From Bog-756 sp963839925 (GTDB lineage: Bacteria > Actinomycetota > Acidimicrobiia > Acidimicrobiales > RAAP-2): DNA of 64,000 bases. Where the stretch lies: NCBI GenBank assembly GCA_963839925.1, contig CAWIWV010000002.1, positions 558,001 to 622,000 on the forward strand, in the 5' to 3' direction. Both the position numbers and the translations under genes were made by a program. The notes under the pieces were generated by a model, which did no database searches, was not told the DNA's origin, and saw only the letters and a list, made by a program, of their open reading frames with translations. Shown piece after piece: positions 42,767-49,537 of the stretch (the first letter of the stretch is position 1; every line of letters begins with the position of its first letter).

Positions 42767-43052
42767 TGAGATCCTCGCCGAGGAGTTGGGGCGCAAACGG
42801 ACGACCAAGACGAGCCAGCCAGAGGACCAGCTTGCGCCCGATCTCAAGGCCTGGGACGCCTTGAGCGACGATGAACTGCTGGCGGAGATGACCCGGGCAC
42901 ACGGAGGGCACGAAAACGTCGACCGGGCGGTTGCCCGCCATGTCACGGCCCTCCGATCTCGAGGGGTGACCTGGGTGCGCATCCGCGAAGCCCTCGGGAT
43001 GACCCGCCAATCCGCCTGGGAAGAGGTTCTCCGGCGAGGAGTGAGCCGGTGA
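42759..43052 (+). CDS. Small helix-turn-helix-like protein, start unresolved
   Basis: The coding part is the C-terminal LSDDELLAEMTRAHGG and VTWVRIREALGMTRQSAWEE. The latter resembles the short HTH (SWxxIGxALGxSRQAAW) common in actinobacterial DNA-binding proteins. Candidate starts are TTG 42759 (97 residues), TTG 42786 and an internal ATG near 42882 with a GGCGGAG site (about 56 residues). It lies between tRNA-Pro and the dCTP deaminase gene, beside a SHOCT fragment on the other strand. Function is unknown; DNA binding is inferred from the motif only. Confidence 0.45.
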   Translation: MCNEILAEELGRKRTTKTSQPEDQLAPDLKAWDALSDDELLAEMTRAHGGHENVDRAVARHVTALRSRGVTWVRIREALGMTRQSAWEEVLRRGVSR

Positions 43053-43094
43053 CCTCCGGGTGTCGGTGTGCGCACCCCAATTCCTGCTGACAGT

Positions 43095-44339
43095 ATGGCG
43101 AACGTGGATGAACTGGACGTCTTCGGATACCCGTCAGATGCCTCTGGGGTGTTCTCCGACAGGCTGCTCGAGATCGCAGTCGAACGGGAGGTCATCGAGG
43201 CCGGCCGATTCAAGATGTCGACCGAGAACATCCAGCCGGCGAGCATCGATCTCCGCCTCGGTGAATGGGCACATCGAATCCGGTGCAGTTTTCTGCCAGG
43301 GAACGACACGGTCGAACAGCGGCTGAAGGAGTACGGCGACCCCCACCGGATCGACCTGCGCGAGGGGGCGCTGCTCGAGTCCGGCACGCCGTACCTCATC
43401 GAGCTCAAAGAGCGGCTCAACCTCCCTCCCCACGTGCAGGCGAAGGCGAACCCGAAGAGCTCGACCGGTCGGGTGGACGTCTTCACCCGGGTGATCACCG
43501 ACCGCGGCCACCGATTCGACGAGGTCAAGGCCGGTTACCGCGGGCCTCTCTACCTGGAAGTCGTACCGCTGTCGTTCGCCGTTCGGGTGCGAGAGGATCT
43601 CACGCTCAACCAGCTTCGTCTGTTCGTCGGGCAACCGGAGTTGACCGACGCAGAGATCCGCGAGTCCCACGAAGAAGACCTGCCGATTCTTTTCCGTGAA
43701 GGGAAACCAGTCCGGCTGGACAGTCATTCACTGTCCAACGGCCTGTTCCTCGGCCTCGACCTACGGGGAGGCCCTGAAGGTCGTGTCGGGTTCAGTGCCA
43801 AAGACGGTGCGCCTCCCTTGGACCTCACCACTCGTGAACGGGTCAACCCCGAGCTGTACTGGTCCACTGAGAAGCGCGAGGACGGGGACCGGATCGTCCT
43901 GCATCCGAAGAAGTTCTATCTCCTGATGTCGGACGAGGCCGTGAGCATCCCGCCCACCATGTCCGCCGAGATGACCGCCTACGACCCGACCAGCGGCGAA
44001 CTCCGCACCCACTACGCGGGTTTCTTCGACCCCGGTTTCGGGTACGACGGCAAAGGGAGGTTCTTCGGGTCGCGTGCGGCCCTCGAAGTACGGGCCCACG
44101 ACGTGCCATTCATGATCGAGAACGGACAACCGGTCTGCAAGTTGACCTTCCAACGGATGCTGGAGGTCCCGACTCGCCTCTACGGAACCGGGATCGGTTC
44201 CTCGTACCAGCAGCAGGACGAAACCCTGAGCAAGTACTTCAAGGAGCGTCGACCGAACTTGGGGACCGATGGTCAATCTGACGCGGGGACTCCAGACCCA
44301 GAACCGACCGAGCACCTCTTCGAGATCGATCGCAACTAA
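43095..44339 (+). CDS. Bimodular 2'-deoxycytidine 5'-triphosphate deaminase (DCD_N type)
   Basis: ATG 43095 gives 414 residues (GTG 43068 is possible). The protein has two related beta-barrel halves. The N-terminal half has STENIQPASIDLRLGEWAHR, VQAKANPKSSTGRVDVFTRV and YRGPLYLEVVPLSFAVRV. The C-terminal half has FYLLMSDEAVSIPPTMSAEM and HYAGFFDPGFG, the dUTPase/DCD-like strands. This tandem architecture is that of the long dCTP deaminases common in alphaproteobacteria, unlike the about 190-residue Dcd usual in actinobacteria. It would convert dCTP to dUTP for dTTP synthesis. The C-terminal 35 residues are disordered. Horizontal origin is possible given the neighbouring tRNA and relics. Confidence 0.8.
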   Translation: MANVDELDVFGYPSDASGVFSDRLLEIAVEREVIEAGRFKMSTENIQPASIDLRLGEWAHRIRCSFLPGNDTVEQRLKEYGDPHRIDLREGALLESGTPYLIELKERLNLPPHVQAKANPKSSTGRVDVFTRVITDRGHRFDEVKAGYRGPLYLEVVPLSFAVRVREDLTLNQLRLFVGQPELTDAEIRESHEEDLPILFREGKPVRLDSHSLSNGLFLGLDLRGGPEGRVGFSAKDGAPPLDLTTRERVNPELYWSTEKREDGDRIVLHPKKFYLLMSDEAVSIPPTMSAEMTAYDPTSGELRTHYAGFFDPGFGYDGKGRFFGSRAALEVRAHDVPFMIENGQPVCKLTFQRMLEVPTRLYGTGIGSSYQQQDETLSKYFKERRPNLGTDGQSDAGTPDPEPTEHLFEIDRN

Positions 44340-44405
44340 ATGGCGTCCAGCTGGGTCGAATCCACAACTCCAGCCGGATCCCGCACCACTAGTGTACGAA
44401 GCGCC

Positions 44406-45335
44406 ATGCATCTGTCAGCGCTGCTCGGTCATCAGCTGAACTCGCCGACTGGCGAAGGTGTCGGGAAGGTCGACGACATCATCGTGCGCCTGCGGGGCGA
44501 CGACTACCCCGTGGTGACCGGAGTGGTCGCCAAGATCGGTGGTCGCCGGGTCTTCCTCCCGATCGAGCGGGTCGCCGAGCTCAGCGAGCAGCGGGTCGTT
44601 CTCCTCCGAGCCAAAGTCGATCTCGGGGGATTCGAACGACGAGACGGCGAGGTGCTCCTTCGTGAGGACATCCTCGGCCATCGCCTGATCGACGTCGCGG
44701 AGGCCGAACTGGTGCGAGCCTGGGACGTCGAGCTTCGGCCCGACGATGACGGGTGGATCGTCTCCTGTCTCGACACCCGCCGTCCGGCGCGCTTCTTCGG
44801 CCTGATCCGCACCTCGGCCGGACACCCCTGCCAGGACTGGAAAGCGTTCGAACCCCTGATCGGCCACGTCCCGAGTGTCGGCGTGCGCGCCGCATTCGGT
44901 CGGGTGGTCCGCCTCAAGCCCGCCCAGATTGCTGACCTGCTCGAGGACGCTTCCCGCACGGAGGGCGAGGAGATTCTCGACGTCGTCCACGCCGACCCCG
45001 AGTTGGAGGCCGACGTGTTCGAAGAGCTCGATCCCGAGTTTGCAAACCGGATCTTCGGTGACATGACCGACGCGGAGGTTGCGGACGTCATCGTCCACAT
45101 GCGAGCCGACGACGCAGCCGATGCCATCGCAGATCTTCCCCAGGAACGTCGGAGAAAGGTGCTCGACCTGCTCCCCCCTGGGATCCAGACCAAGGTGCTC
45201 ACTCTGCTCGGCTTCAACCCCACCAGCGCGGGGGAATCATGGGCGTCGACTTCCTCACCGCGCCGGCACATGCCCATGTCGACGAGGCGCTCCGGCGGAT
45301 CCGGTTGGCAGGAAACGTCCAGCCCGAGGCACTGA
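44406..45335 (+). CDS. PRC-barrel + MgtE_N domain protein (soluble MgtE-like sensor), ends by apparent frameshift
   Basis: From ATG 44406 (ATG 44340 is possible) residues 1-70 form a PRC barrel (LLGHQLNSPTGEGVGKVDDI). Residues 75-150 form a second barrel-like module. Residues about 165-275 form the MgtE N-terminal superhelical domain (QIADLLEDASRTEGEEILDV, VFEELDPEFANRIFGDMTD, ADVIVHMRADDAADAIADL, RRRKVLDLLPPG). After LLGFNPTSAG the frame leaves the family sequence and reads about 29 unrelated residues to the stop at 45335. The expected CBS continuation is in another frame from 45239. A run of five G at about 45231-45235, where six would restore the frame, explains this. It has no transmembrane domain, unlike MgtE. 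Confidence 0.78.
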   Translation: MHLSALLGHQLNSPTGEGVGKVDDIIVRLRGDDYPVVTGVVAKIGGRRVFLPIERVAELSEQRVVLLRAKVDLGGFERRDGEVLLREDILGHRLIDVAEAELVRAWDVELRPDDDGWIVSCLDTRRPARFFGLIRTSAGHPCQDWKAFEPLIGHVPSVGVRAAFGRVVRLKPAQIADLLEDASRTEGEEILDVVHADPELEADVFEELDPEFANRIFGDMTDAEVADVIVHMRADDAADAIADLPQERRRKVLDLLPPGIQTKVLTLLGFNPTSAGESWASTSSPRRHMPMSTRRSGGSGWQETSSPRH

Positions 45336-45694
45336 TCACCATGCACGCGGTCGACGATGCGAACCGGCTGGTCGGGACCGTCAGCGTGATCGGGCTCCTG
45401 CAAGCAGATCCCGACTCCCCCTTGGTCGACGTCGTCGACGGTGACCCGGTCCGGGTGACCGCTGACACCGACGTGGTCGACGTCACCTTGTTGATGTCCG
45501 ACTACAACCTGATCACCGTCCCGGTCGTGGACCCCGACGACCAACTTCTCGGAGTGATCACCGTCGACGACGTGCTGGAGGCGACGATCCCCGACGACTG
45601 GCGTCGTCGAGAACCCCCGGCCCACCCCGAACCCGCCCATATCGACCTGGGAACTGAGGGTACGCCCGCCGGAAGCTCAGGAACGAGGGGGTAA
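45239..45694 (+). CDS. CBS-domain pair (C-terminal half of the MgtE_N/CBS sensor)
   Basis: The 151-residue frame begins at ATG 45239 with MGVDFLTAPAHAHVDEALRR and holds two CBS domains: VGTVSVIGLLQADPDSPLVD and LITVPVVDPDDQLLGVITVDDVLE. A short acidic tail follows. It overlaps the preceding frame by 97 bases. GGGGG lies five bases before the ATG and could act as a ribosome site, so independent translation is possible. A simple one-base slip in the G run would fuse it to the PRC/MgtE_N part. In MgtE the CBS pair binds Mg2+ and closes the channel; here it is next to an NRAMP-like permease, starting two bases after this stop. Confidence 0.72.
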   Translation: MGVDFLTAPAHAHVDEALRRIRLAGNVQPEALITMHAVDDANRLVGTVSVIGLLQADPDSPLVDVVDGDPVRVTADTDVVDVTLLMSDYNLITVPVVDPDDQLLGVITVDDVLEATIPDDWRRREPPAHPEPAHIDLGTEGTPAGSSGTRG

Positions 45695-45696
45695 CC

Positions 45697-47391
45697 GTGA
45701 CGGACAATCAAGCCGCCACGGAATCTCCCGGGGCGGCGGATTCGTCACGTCCCGAGGGCGCAAGCAGCCCCAAACTCCAAGCCCCCGCCACTGCGGTGTT
45801 GGACGAAGCCCACCTCGGAGACATCGAGGGGGCCTTCGGAACAGTACGAACCCACGACGCCGACAAGCACCGGTCGATCGGGAAGCGATTGCTGGTGCTG
45901 CTCGCCATCATGGGTCCCGGCCTCATCGTCATGGTCGGCGACAACGACGCCGGAGGCGTCTCCACCTACTCACAAGCGGGGCAGAACTTCGGACTTACCC
46001 TGTTGTGGACGTTGCCACTGCTCATTCCGGTGCTCATCGTCAATCAAGAGATGGTGGTTCGTCTGGGCGCTGTGACCGGTGTGGGTCACGCGAGGCTGAT
46101 CATCGAGCGCTTCGGGAAGTTCTGGGGGGCGTTCTCGGTCGGGGACCTCTTCATCCTCAATTTCCTCACCATTGCAACGGAATTCATCGGGGTCAGCCTG
46201 GCACTCGAGTACTTCGGTGTCAGCGAGTACGTGTCGGTGCCCATCGCCGCCGTCGGGCTCGTCCTCATGACCGCCTCGGGGAGCTTCCGCAGCTGGGAGC
46301 GTTTCATGTACGTCTTCGTGTTCGTGAACTTTCTGGTCATTCCCCTGGCCGTCTTCAGCCATCCGTCGGCGAGCGACTTCCTGCACGGACTGTTCGTGCC
46401 GGGGGTGAAAGGGGGCTTCGACTCGACGTCGGTCCTCTTGGTCATCGCCATCGTCGGCACGACGGTGGCCCCCTGGCAGCTGTTCTTCCAGCAGTCCAAC
46501 ATCATCGACAAACGGATCACTCCCCGATGGATCAACTACGAGCGGCTGGACACCCTCATCGGCTCACTGGTCGTCGTGTTCGCCGCCTCGATCCTCATCG
46601 CGGTGCCGGCAGCGGCGTTCGCGGGGACTCCCCTCTTCGGGCACTACACCAATGCACTCGGCGTCGCCCGAGGGTTCTCGCGGTACGTGGGGCACGGAAC
46701 CGGGGCGATCTTCGCGATCATCCTGCTCAACGCGTCGATCATCGGCGCCGCTGCGGTGACCCTGTCCACTTCGTACGCCTTCGGCGACGTCTTCGGCGCC
46801 CGGCACTCGCTGCATCGCTCATGGCGCGACGCGAAGCTCTTCTACGGCACCTTCTCGGCGGTGGTGGGCCTCGCCGCCGGGTTGATCCTCATCCCCGGAG
46901 CCCCACTCGGTCTGATCACCACCAGTGTGCAAGCGCTGGCGGGAGTGCTCCTCCCCAGTGCGACCGTCTTTCTCCTCCTGCTCTGCAATGACGAAGCGGT
47001 GCTCGGCCCGTGGGTCAACAGACCCTGGCTCAACGCGGTGGCCGCGCTGGTCGTGTCGGTCCTCCTCGGGATGTCGCTCATCCTGATGGCGACGACGCTG
47101 TTCACCAACATCGACGTGCGAACGTTCTCCCTGGTTCTCGGTGCGATCTTGCTGGTCGGCTACCTGATTGCCGGCGCGTTCACCCTGAGGGCGAGGGCGA
47201 AGCGCCCGCCAGCGGTGGAACACCCTCACGCCCAGGATCGCGACACCTGGCGGATGCCTGCCTTGAGCCTTTTGGATCGACCGAAGTGGTCGCGCGGGAG
47301 GCTGATCGCGATGTACCTGTTGCGGGTCTACCTGGTCGTCGCCGTGCTACTCCTTTTGGTCAAGACGGTGCAGCTCGGTCTGCACAAGTAG
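45697..47391 (+). CDS. NRAMP-like divalent metal transporter, non-classical metal motif (first copy)
   Basis: GTG 45697, preceded by GAGGGGG and two bases after the CBS stop, encodes 564 residues with about 12 spans. The LeuT-fold first span reads GPGLIVMVGDNDAGGVSTYS (GDNDAG at residues 81-86). NRAMP proteins have DPGN at this place, and the classical MPH region of span 6 reads VGTTVAPWQLFFQQS. Both changes point away from Mn2+/Fe2+ and towards another ion, possibly Mg2+ as in NRAMP-related Mg2+ transporters. A cytosolic segment before span 1 (VLDEAHLGDIEGAFGTV) is shared with the second copy. The C-terminus has a further segment of spans after WRMPALSLLDRPKWSRG. Confidence 0.82.
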   Translation: MTDNQAATESPGAADSSRPEGASSPKLQAPATAVLDEAHLGDIEGAFGTVRTHDADKHRSIGKRLLVLLAIMGPGLIVMVGDNDAGGVSTYSQAGQNFGLTLLWTLPLLIPVLIVNQEMVVRLGAVTGVGHARLIIERFGKFWGAFSVGDLFILNFLTIATEFIGVSLALEYFGVSEYVSVPIAAVGLVLMTASGSFRSWERFMYVFVFVNFLVIPLAVFSHPSASDFLHGLFVPGVKGGFDSTSVLLVIAIVGTTVAPWQLFFQQSNIIDKRITPRWINYERLDTLIGSLVVVFAASILIAVPAAAFAGTPLFGHYTNALGVARGFSRYVGHGTGAIFAIILLNASIIGAAAVTLSTSYAFGDVFGARHSLHRSWRDAKLFYGTFSAVVGLAAGLILIPGAPLGLITTSVQALAGVLLPSATVFLLLLCNDEAVLGPWVNRPWLNAVAALVVSVLLGMSLILMATTLFTNIDVRTFSLVLGAILLVGYLIAGAFTLRARAKRPPAVEHPHAQDRDTWRMPALSLLDRPKWSRGRLIAMYLLRVYLVVAVLLLLVKTVQLGLHK

Positions 47392-47416
47392 GCACCCATC
47401 GAGCGCCGACGGCCGG

Positions 47417-49087
47417 TCAGTGCAGAGCGACCTCGACGATCCTGACGATCACCAGCACGAAGGCGACTGCAAGATAGCAACGCAAGGCGAGCAGACCGAC
47501 CTTGCGTTGGGTGGACATGGGTGGGCGTTCCAGTCGCTGGAATGCCGGCATCCGCCACGTCTCCCTTCCGGTGGTCTCTGCCAACGCATCGGTCACGGTC
47601 ACGACGTCGCGCGACCGTCTCGCCTGTACCAGCAGAAGGATTCCGACCGCGGCACCGATCACGCTCCCCCCGATCAGGATGTCCACGATCTGGGTCCCGG
47701 TGATACGTGGAAACAGCACGCTCGCGGTCAGGATCAGCGAAAGCAACACCAGCACCCAAACGATCGCGCCGGTCAAGGCGTTCAGCTTGCGGCCGTTTAC
47801 CCAGGGACCGAGCACCGCCTTGTCGTTGCAGAGGAGGAGCAGGAACACGGTGGCGCTCGGAAGGAGGACGCCTGCGAGCACCTGGACGCCTTCGGTCAGG
47901 AGACCGAGCGGCACGTGCGGCGTGAGCACCAGGGCGGCTGCGATCCCGATCAACGCCGCATAACAGACGTAGAAGCCCTTCGCCTGGGAGATCGGTCGAT
48001 GCAACGAGTGCTTGATGCCGAGCACGTCGCTCGTGGCGTAGGCGGTCGACAGCCCGATCGCTGCCGCGCCGATGATGGAGGCATCGATGATGGCGATCGC
48101 GAACAGGTCTCCTGCGACATGCGAGACGTACTTGGCCAGTCCTGCAGCGGTGCCGCCGGTATCGGTGAAGTGGCCGAATTCCGGATGCCCGCCGAAGGTT
48201 GCCGCGGAGACAGCCATGAGAGCGATCCCGCCCACCACGACGATGGCGATTCCGATGACCAGATCGACTCGCTCGTAGTTGATCCAGCGGGGGGTGATCC
48301 TCTTGTCGATGATGTACGACTGCTGAAAGAAGAGCTGCCAGGGAGCGACCGTCGTCCCCACGATGGCGATAATCAACAACATGACGGTGGACACCTCGCC
48401 GGCAGGCAGACCGGGGAGCACGGCGGCACGAGCAACCTGGCCGATCGGTGGGTGAACCATCAAGAACAGCGGCACCACGAGGAGCGAGAAGCCGACCAGC
48501 ACCAGGCACAGCCGCTCGAATCGCCGGAAGCTTCCGGTGCTCACTGCACCGACCACTGCCACGGCGGCCAGGATCACCGTCGGAACCTTGGGAAGGCCGA
48601 GATAGCTGACGGCTAACGAGATACCGATGAACTCGGTCACGATGGTGAGCGCGTTCAAGACGAAGAGGTCGATCACGCTGAACGCCCCCCAAAATCTGCC
48701 GAAGCGCTCGAAGATGAGACGGGCATGTCCCACCCCGGTGACTGCACCGAGTCGCAGCACCATCTCCTGGTTGACGTAGAGCACCGGAACGAGGAGGAGA
48801 AGGGTCCACAGGAGATGGGTCCCGTAGTTCTGTCCTGCCTGCGAGTAGGTGCTGAAAGCACCTGCATCGTTGTCTCCGGCCATGACGATGAGCCCCGGCC
48901 CCACGATGGCGAGGAGGGTCTTCGTCTTGAGCGAGAGGCCGCGACGCGGACCGATGTCGCCCCTCGCGATCGTTCCGAGGGCCCCCCTGATATTGCCGAG
49001 GTGGGCTTCGTCGATGACTGCTGTGCCGTCGGCAGGCGTCTGGTTCCGCCTGCCAGGCGGGCCCATCGGGGCCAGGTTGGAGTTCAT
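47417..49087 (-). CDS. NRAMP-like divalent metal transporter, non-classical metal motif (second copy)
   Basis: ATG 49087 with a GGAGGAG site gives 556 residues. The same features as the first copy recur: VIDEAHLGNIRGALGTI before span 1, GPGLIVMAGDNDAGAFSTYS (GDNDAG, residues 71-76), GTTVAPWQLFFQQSYIIDKR and WRMPAFQRLERPPMSTQRKV. The two copies are convergent with 25 bases between the stops and are about half identical by eye. No sensor gene lies upstream of this copy. Instead there is a leader of about 320 bases full of hairpins, so control may be RNA-based. The protein is a membrane transporter; ion identity is inferred only from motif changes. Confidence 0.82.
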   Translation of the reverse strand: MNSNLAPMGPPGRRNQTPADGTAVIDEAHLGNIRGALGTIARGDIGPRRGLSLKTKTLLAIVGPGLIVMAGDNDAGAFSTYSQAGQNYGTHLLWTLLLLVPVLYVNQEMVLRLGAVTGVGHARLIFERFGRFWGAFSVIDLFVLNALTIVTEFIGISLAVSYLGLPKVPTVILAAVAVVGAVSTGSFRRFERLCLVLVGFSLLVVPLFLMVHPPIGQVARAAVLPGLPAGEVSTVMLLIIAIVGTTVAPWQLFFQQSYIIDKRITPRWINYERVDLVIGIAIVVVGGIALMAVSAATFGGHPEFGHFTDTGGTAAGLAKYVSHVAGDLFAIAIIDASIIGAAAIGLSTAYATSDVLGIKHSLHRPISQAKGFYVCYAALIGIAAALVLTPHVPLGLLTEGVQVLAGVLLPSATVFLLLLCNDKAVLGPWVNGRKLNALTGAIVWVLVLLSLILTASVLFPRITGTQIVDILIGGSVIGAAVGILLLVQARRSRDVVTVTDALAETTGRETWRMPAFQRLERPPMSTQRKVGLLALRCYLAVAFVLVIVRIVEVALH

Positions 49088-49410
49088 GGAAAGGTCTCCT
49101 CCGAGGTGTGAGCGAGTCATCCGGCGCTTCACCGGCGCGACGAGCACGCGCTACGAGCAGCCAGGAGACGGGCTGTGCGAAATCAAGGAATGGGAGTGCG
49201 GGCGTCCGGCCCGAGGCCATCAGCGCTGCCGAGGAGCAACCTCAGCTTTGGTGCCGCGAGATCCCCGACGTCATCGCGTCGACCGGCCCGAGATCAGGCC
49301 GTCGACCCGCAATCAGAGAGAGGCGCGAGAAACGCCGGGGCCGGGCTGTGGAGGTTGGGATTTATGAGGTTCTGATTTCATGTCCCACCTCCATTCGGCC
49401 GCTCGACGTT
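49088..49410 (-). promoter_or_regulatory. Long structured leader of the second NRAMP-like gene (candidate riboswitch)
   Basis: About 320 bases between a promoter-like element and the ATG hold no open frame I can support. The minus strand can form several strong hairpins. GGAGGTGGGA pairs with TCCCAACCTCC (positions 49350-49392). GTCGACGGCC pairs with GGCCGGTCGAC (49278-49306). GCTGAGG can pair with CCTCGGC near 49225-49240. No match to the M-box, manganese or other riboswitch consensus was evident by eye. Confidence 0.45.
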
Positions 49411-49416
49411 GCACAC

Positions 49417-49422
49417 AGTGTA
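49417..49422 (-). promoter_or_regulatory. Possible -10 box of the second NRAMP-like gene
   Basis: TACACT on the minus strand resembles an actinobacterial -10 element. A -35 match at a 17-base spacing (GAACTG) is poor. It would place the transcript start near 49410. Confidence 0.35.
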
Positions 49423-49462
49423 GCGGCCAGGGAGATAGACAGTTCCGCGCCGGTACGCGCGC

Positions 49463-49493
49463 ACCGGGCCCGTGCCATCGGCACGGGCCCGGT
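49463..49493 (-). terminator. Strong terminator after the IPT-repeat protein gene
   Basis: ACCGGGCCCGTGCC (49463-49476) pairs perfectly with GGCACGGGCCCGGT (49480-49493), a 14-bp stem with a 3-base loop, 45 bases downstream of the stop of the minus-strand IPT gene. No T tract follows. Confidence 0.8.
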
Positions 49494-49537
49494 TCGACGA
49501 ATCAGTCGATGATGGTCAGCGCACGAGGCGCTGCGGT

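Noticed and set aside
49088..49410. M-box or manganese riboswitch before the NRAMP-like gene
   Set aside because: Hairpins are present, but the conserved loops of these classes could not be found by eye, so only an unnamed structured leader is reported.
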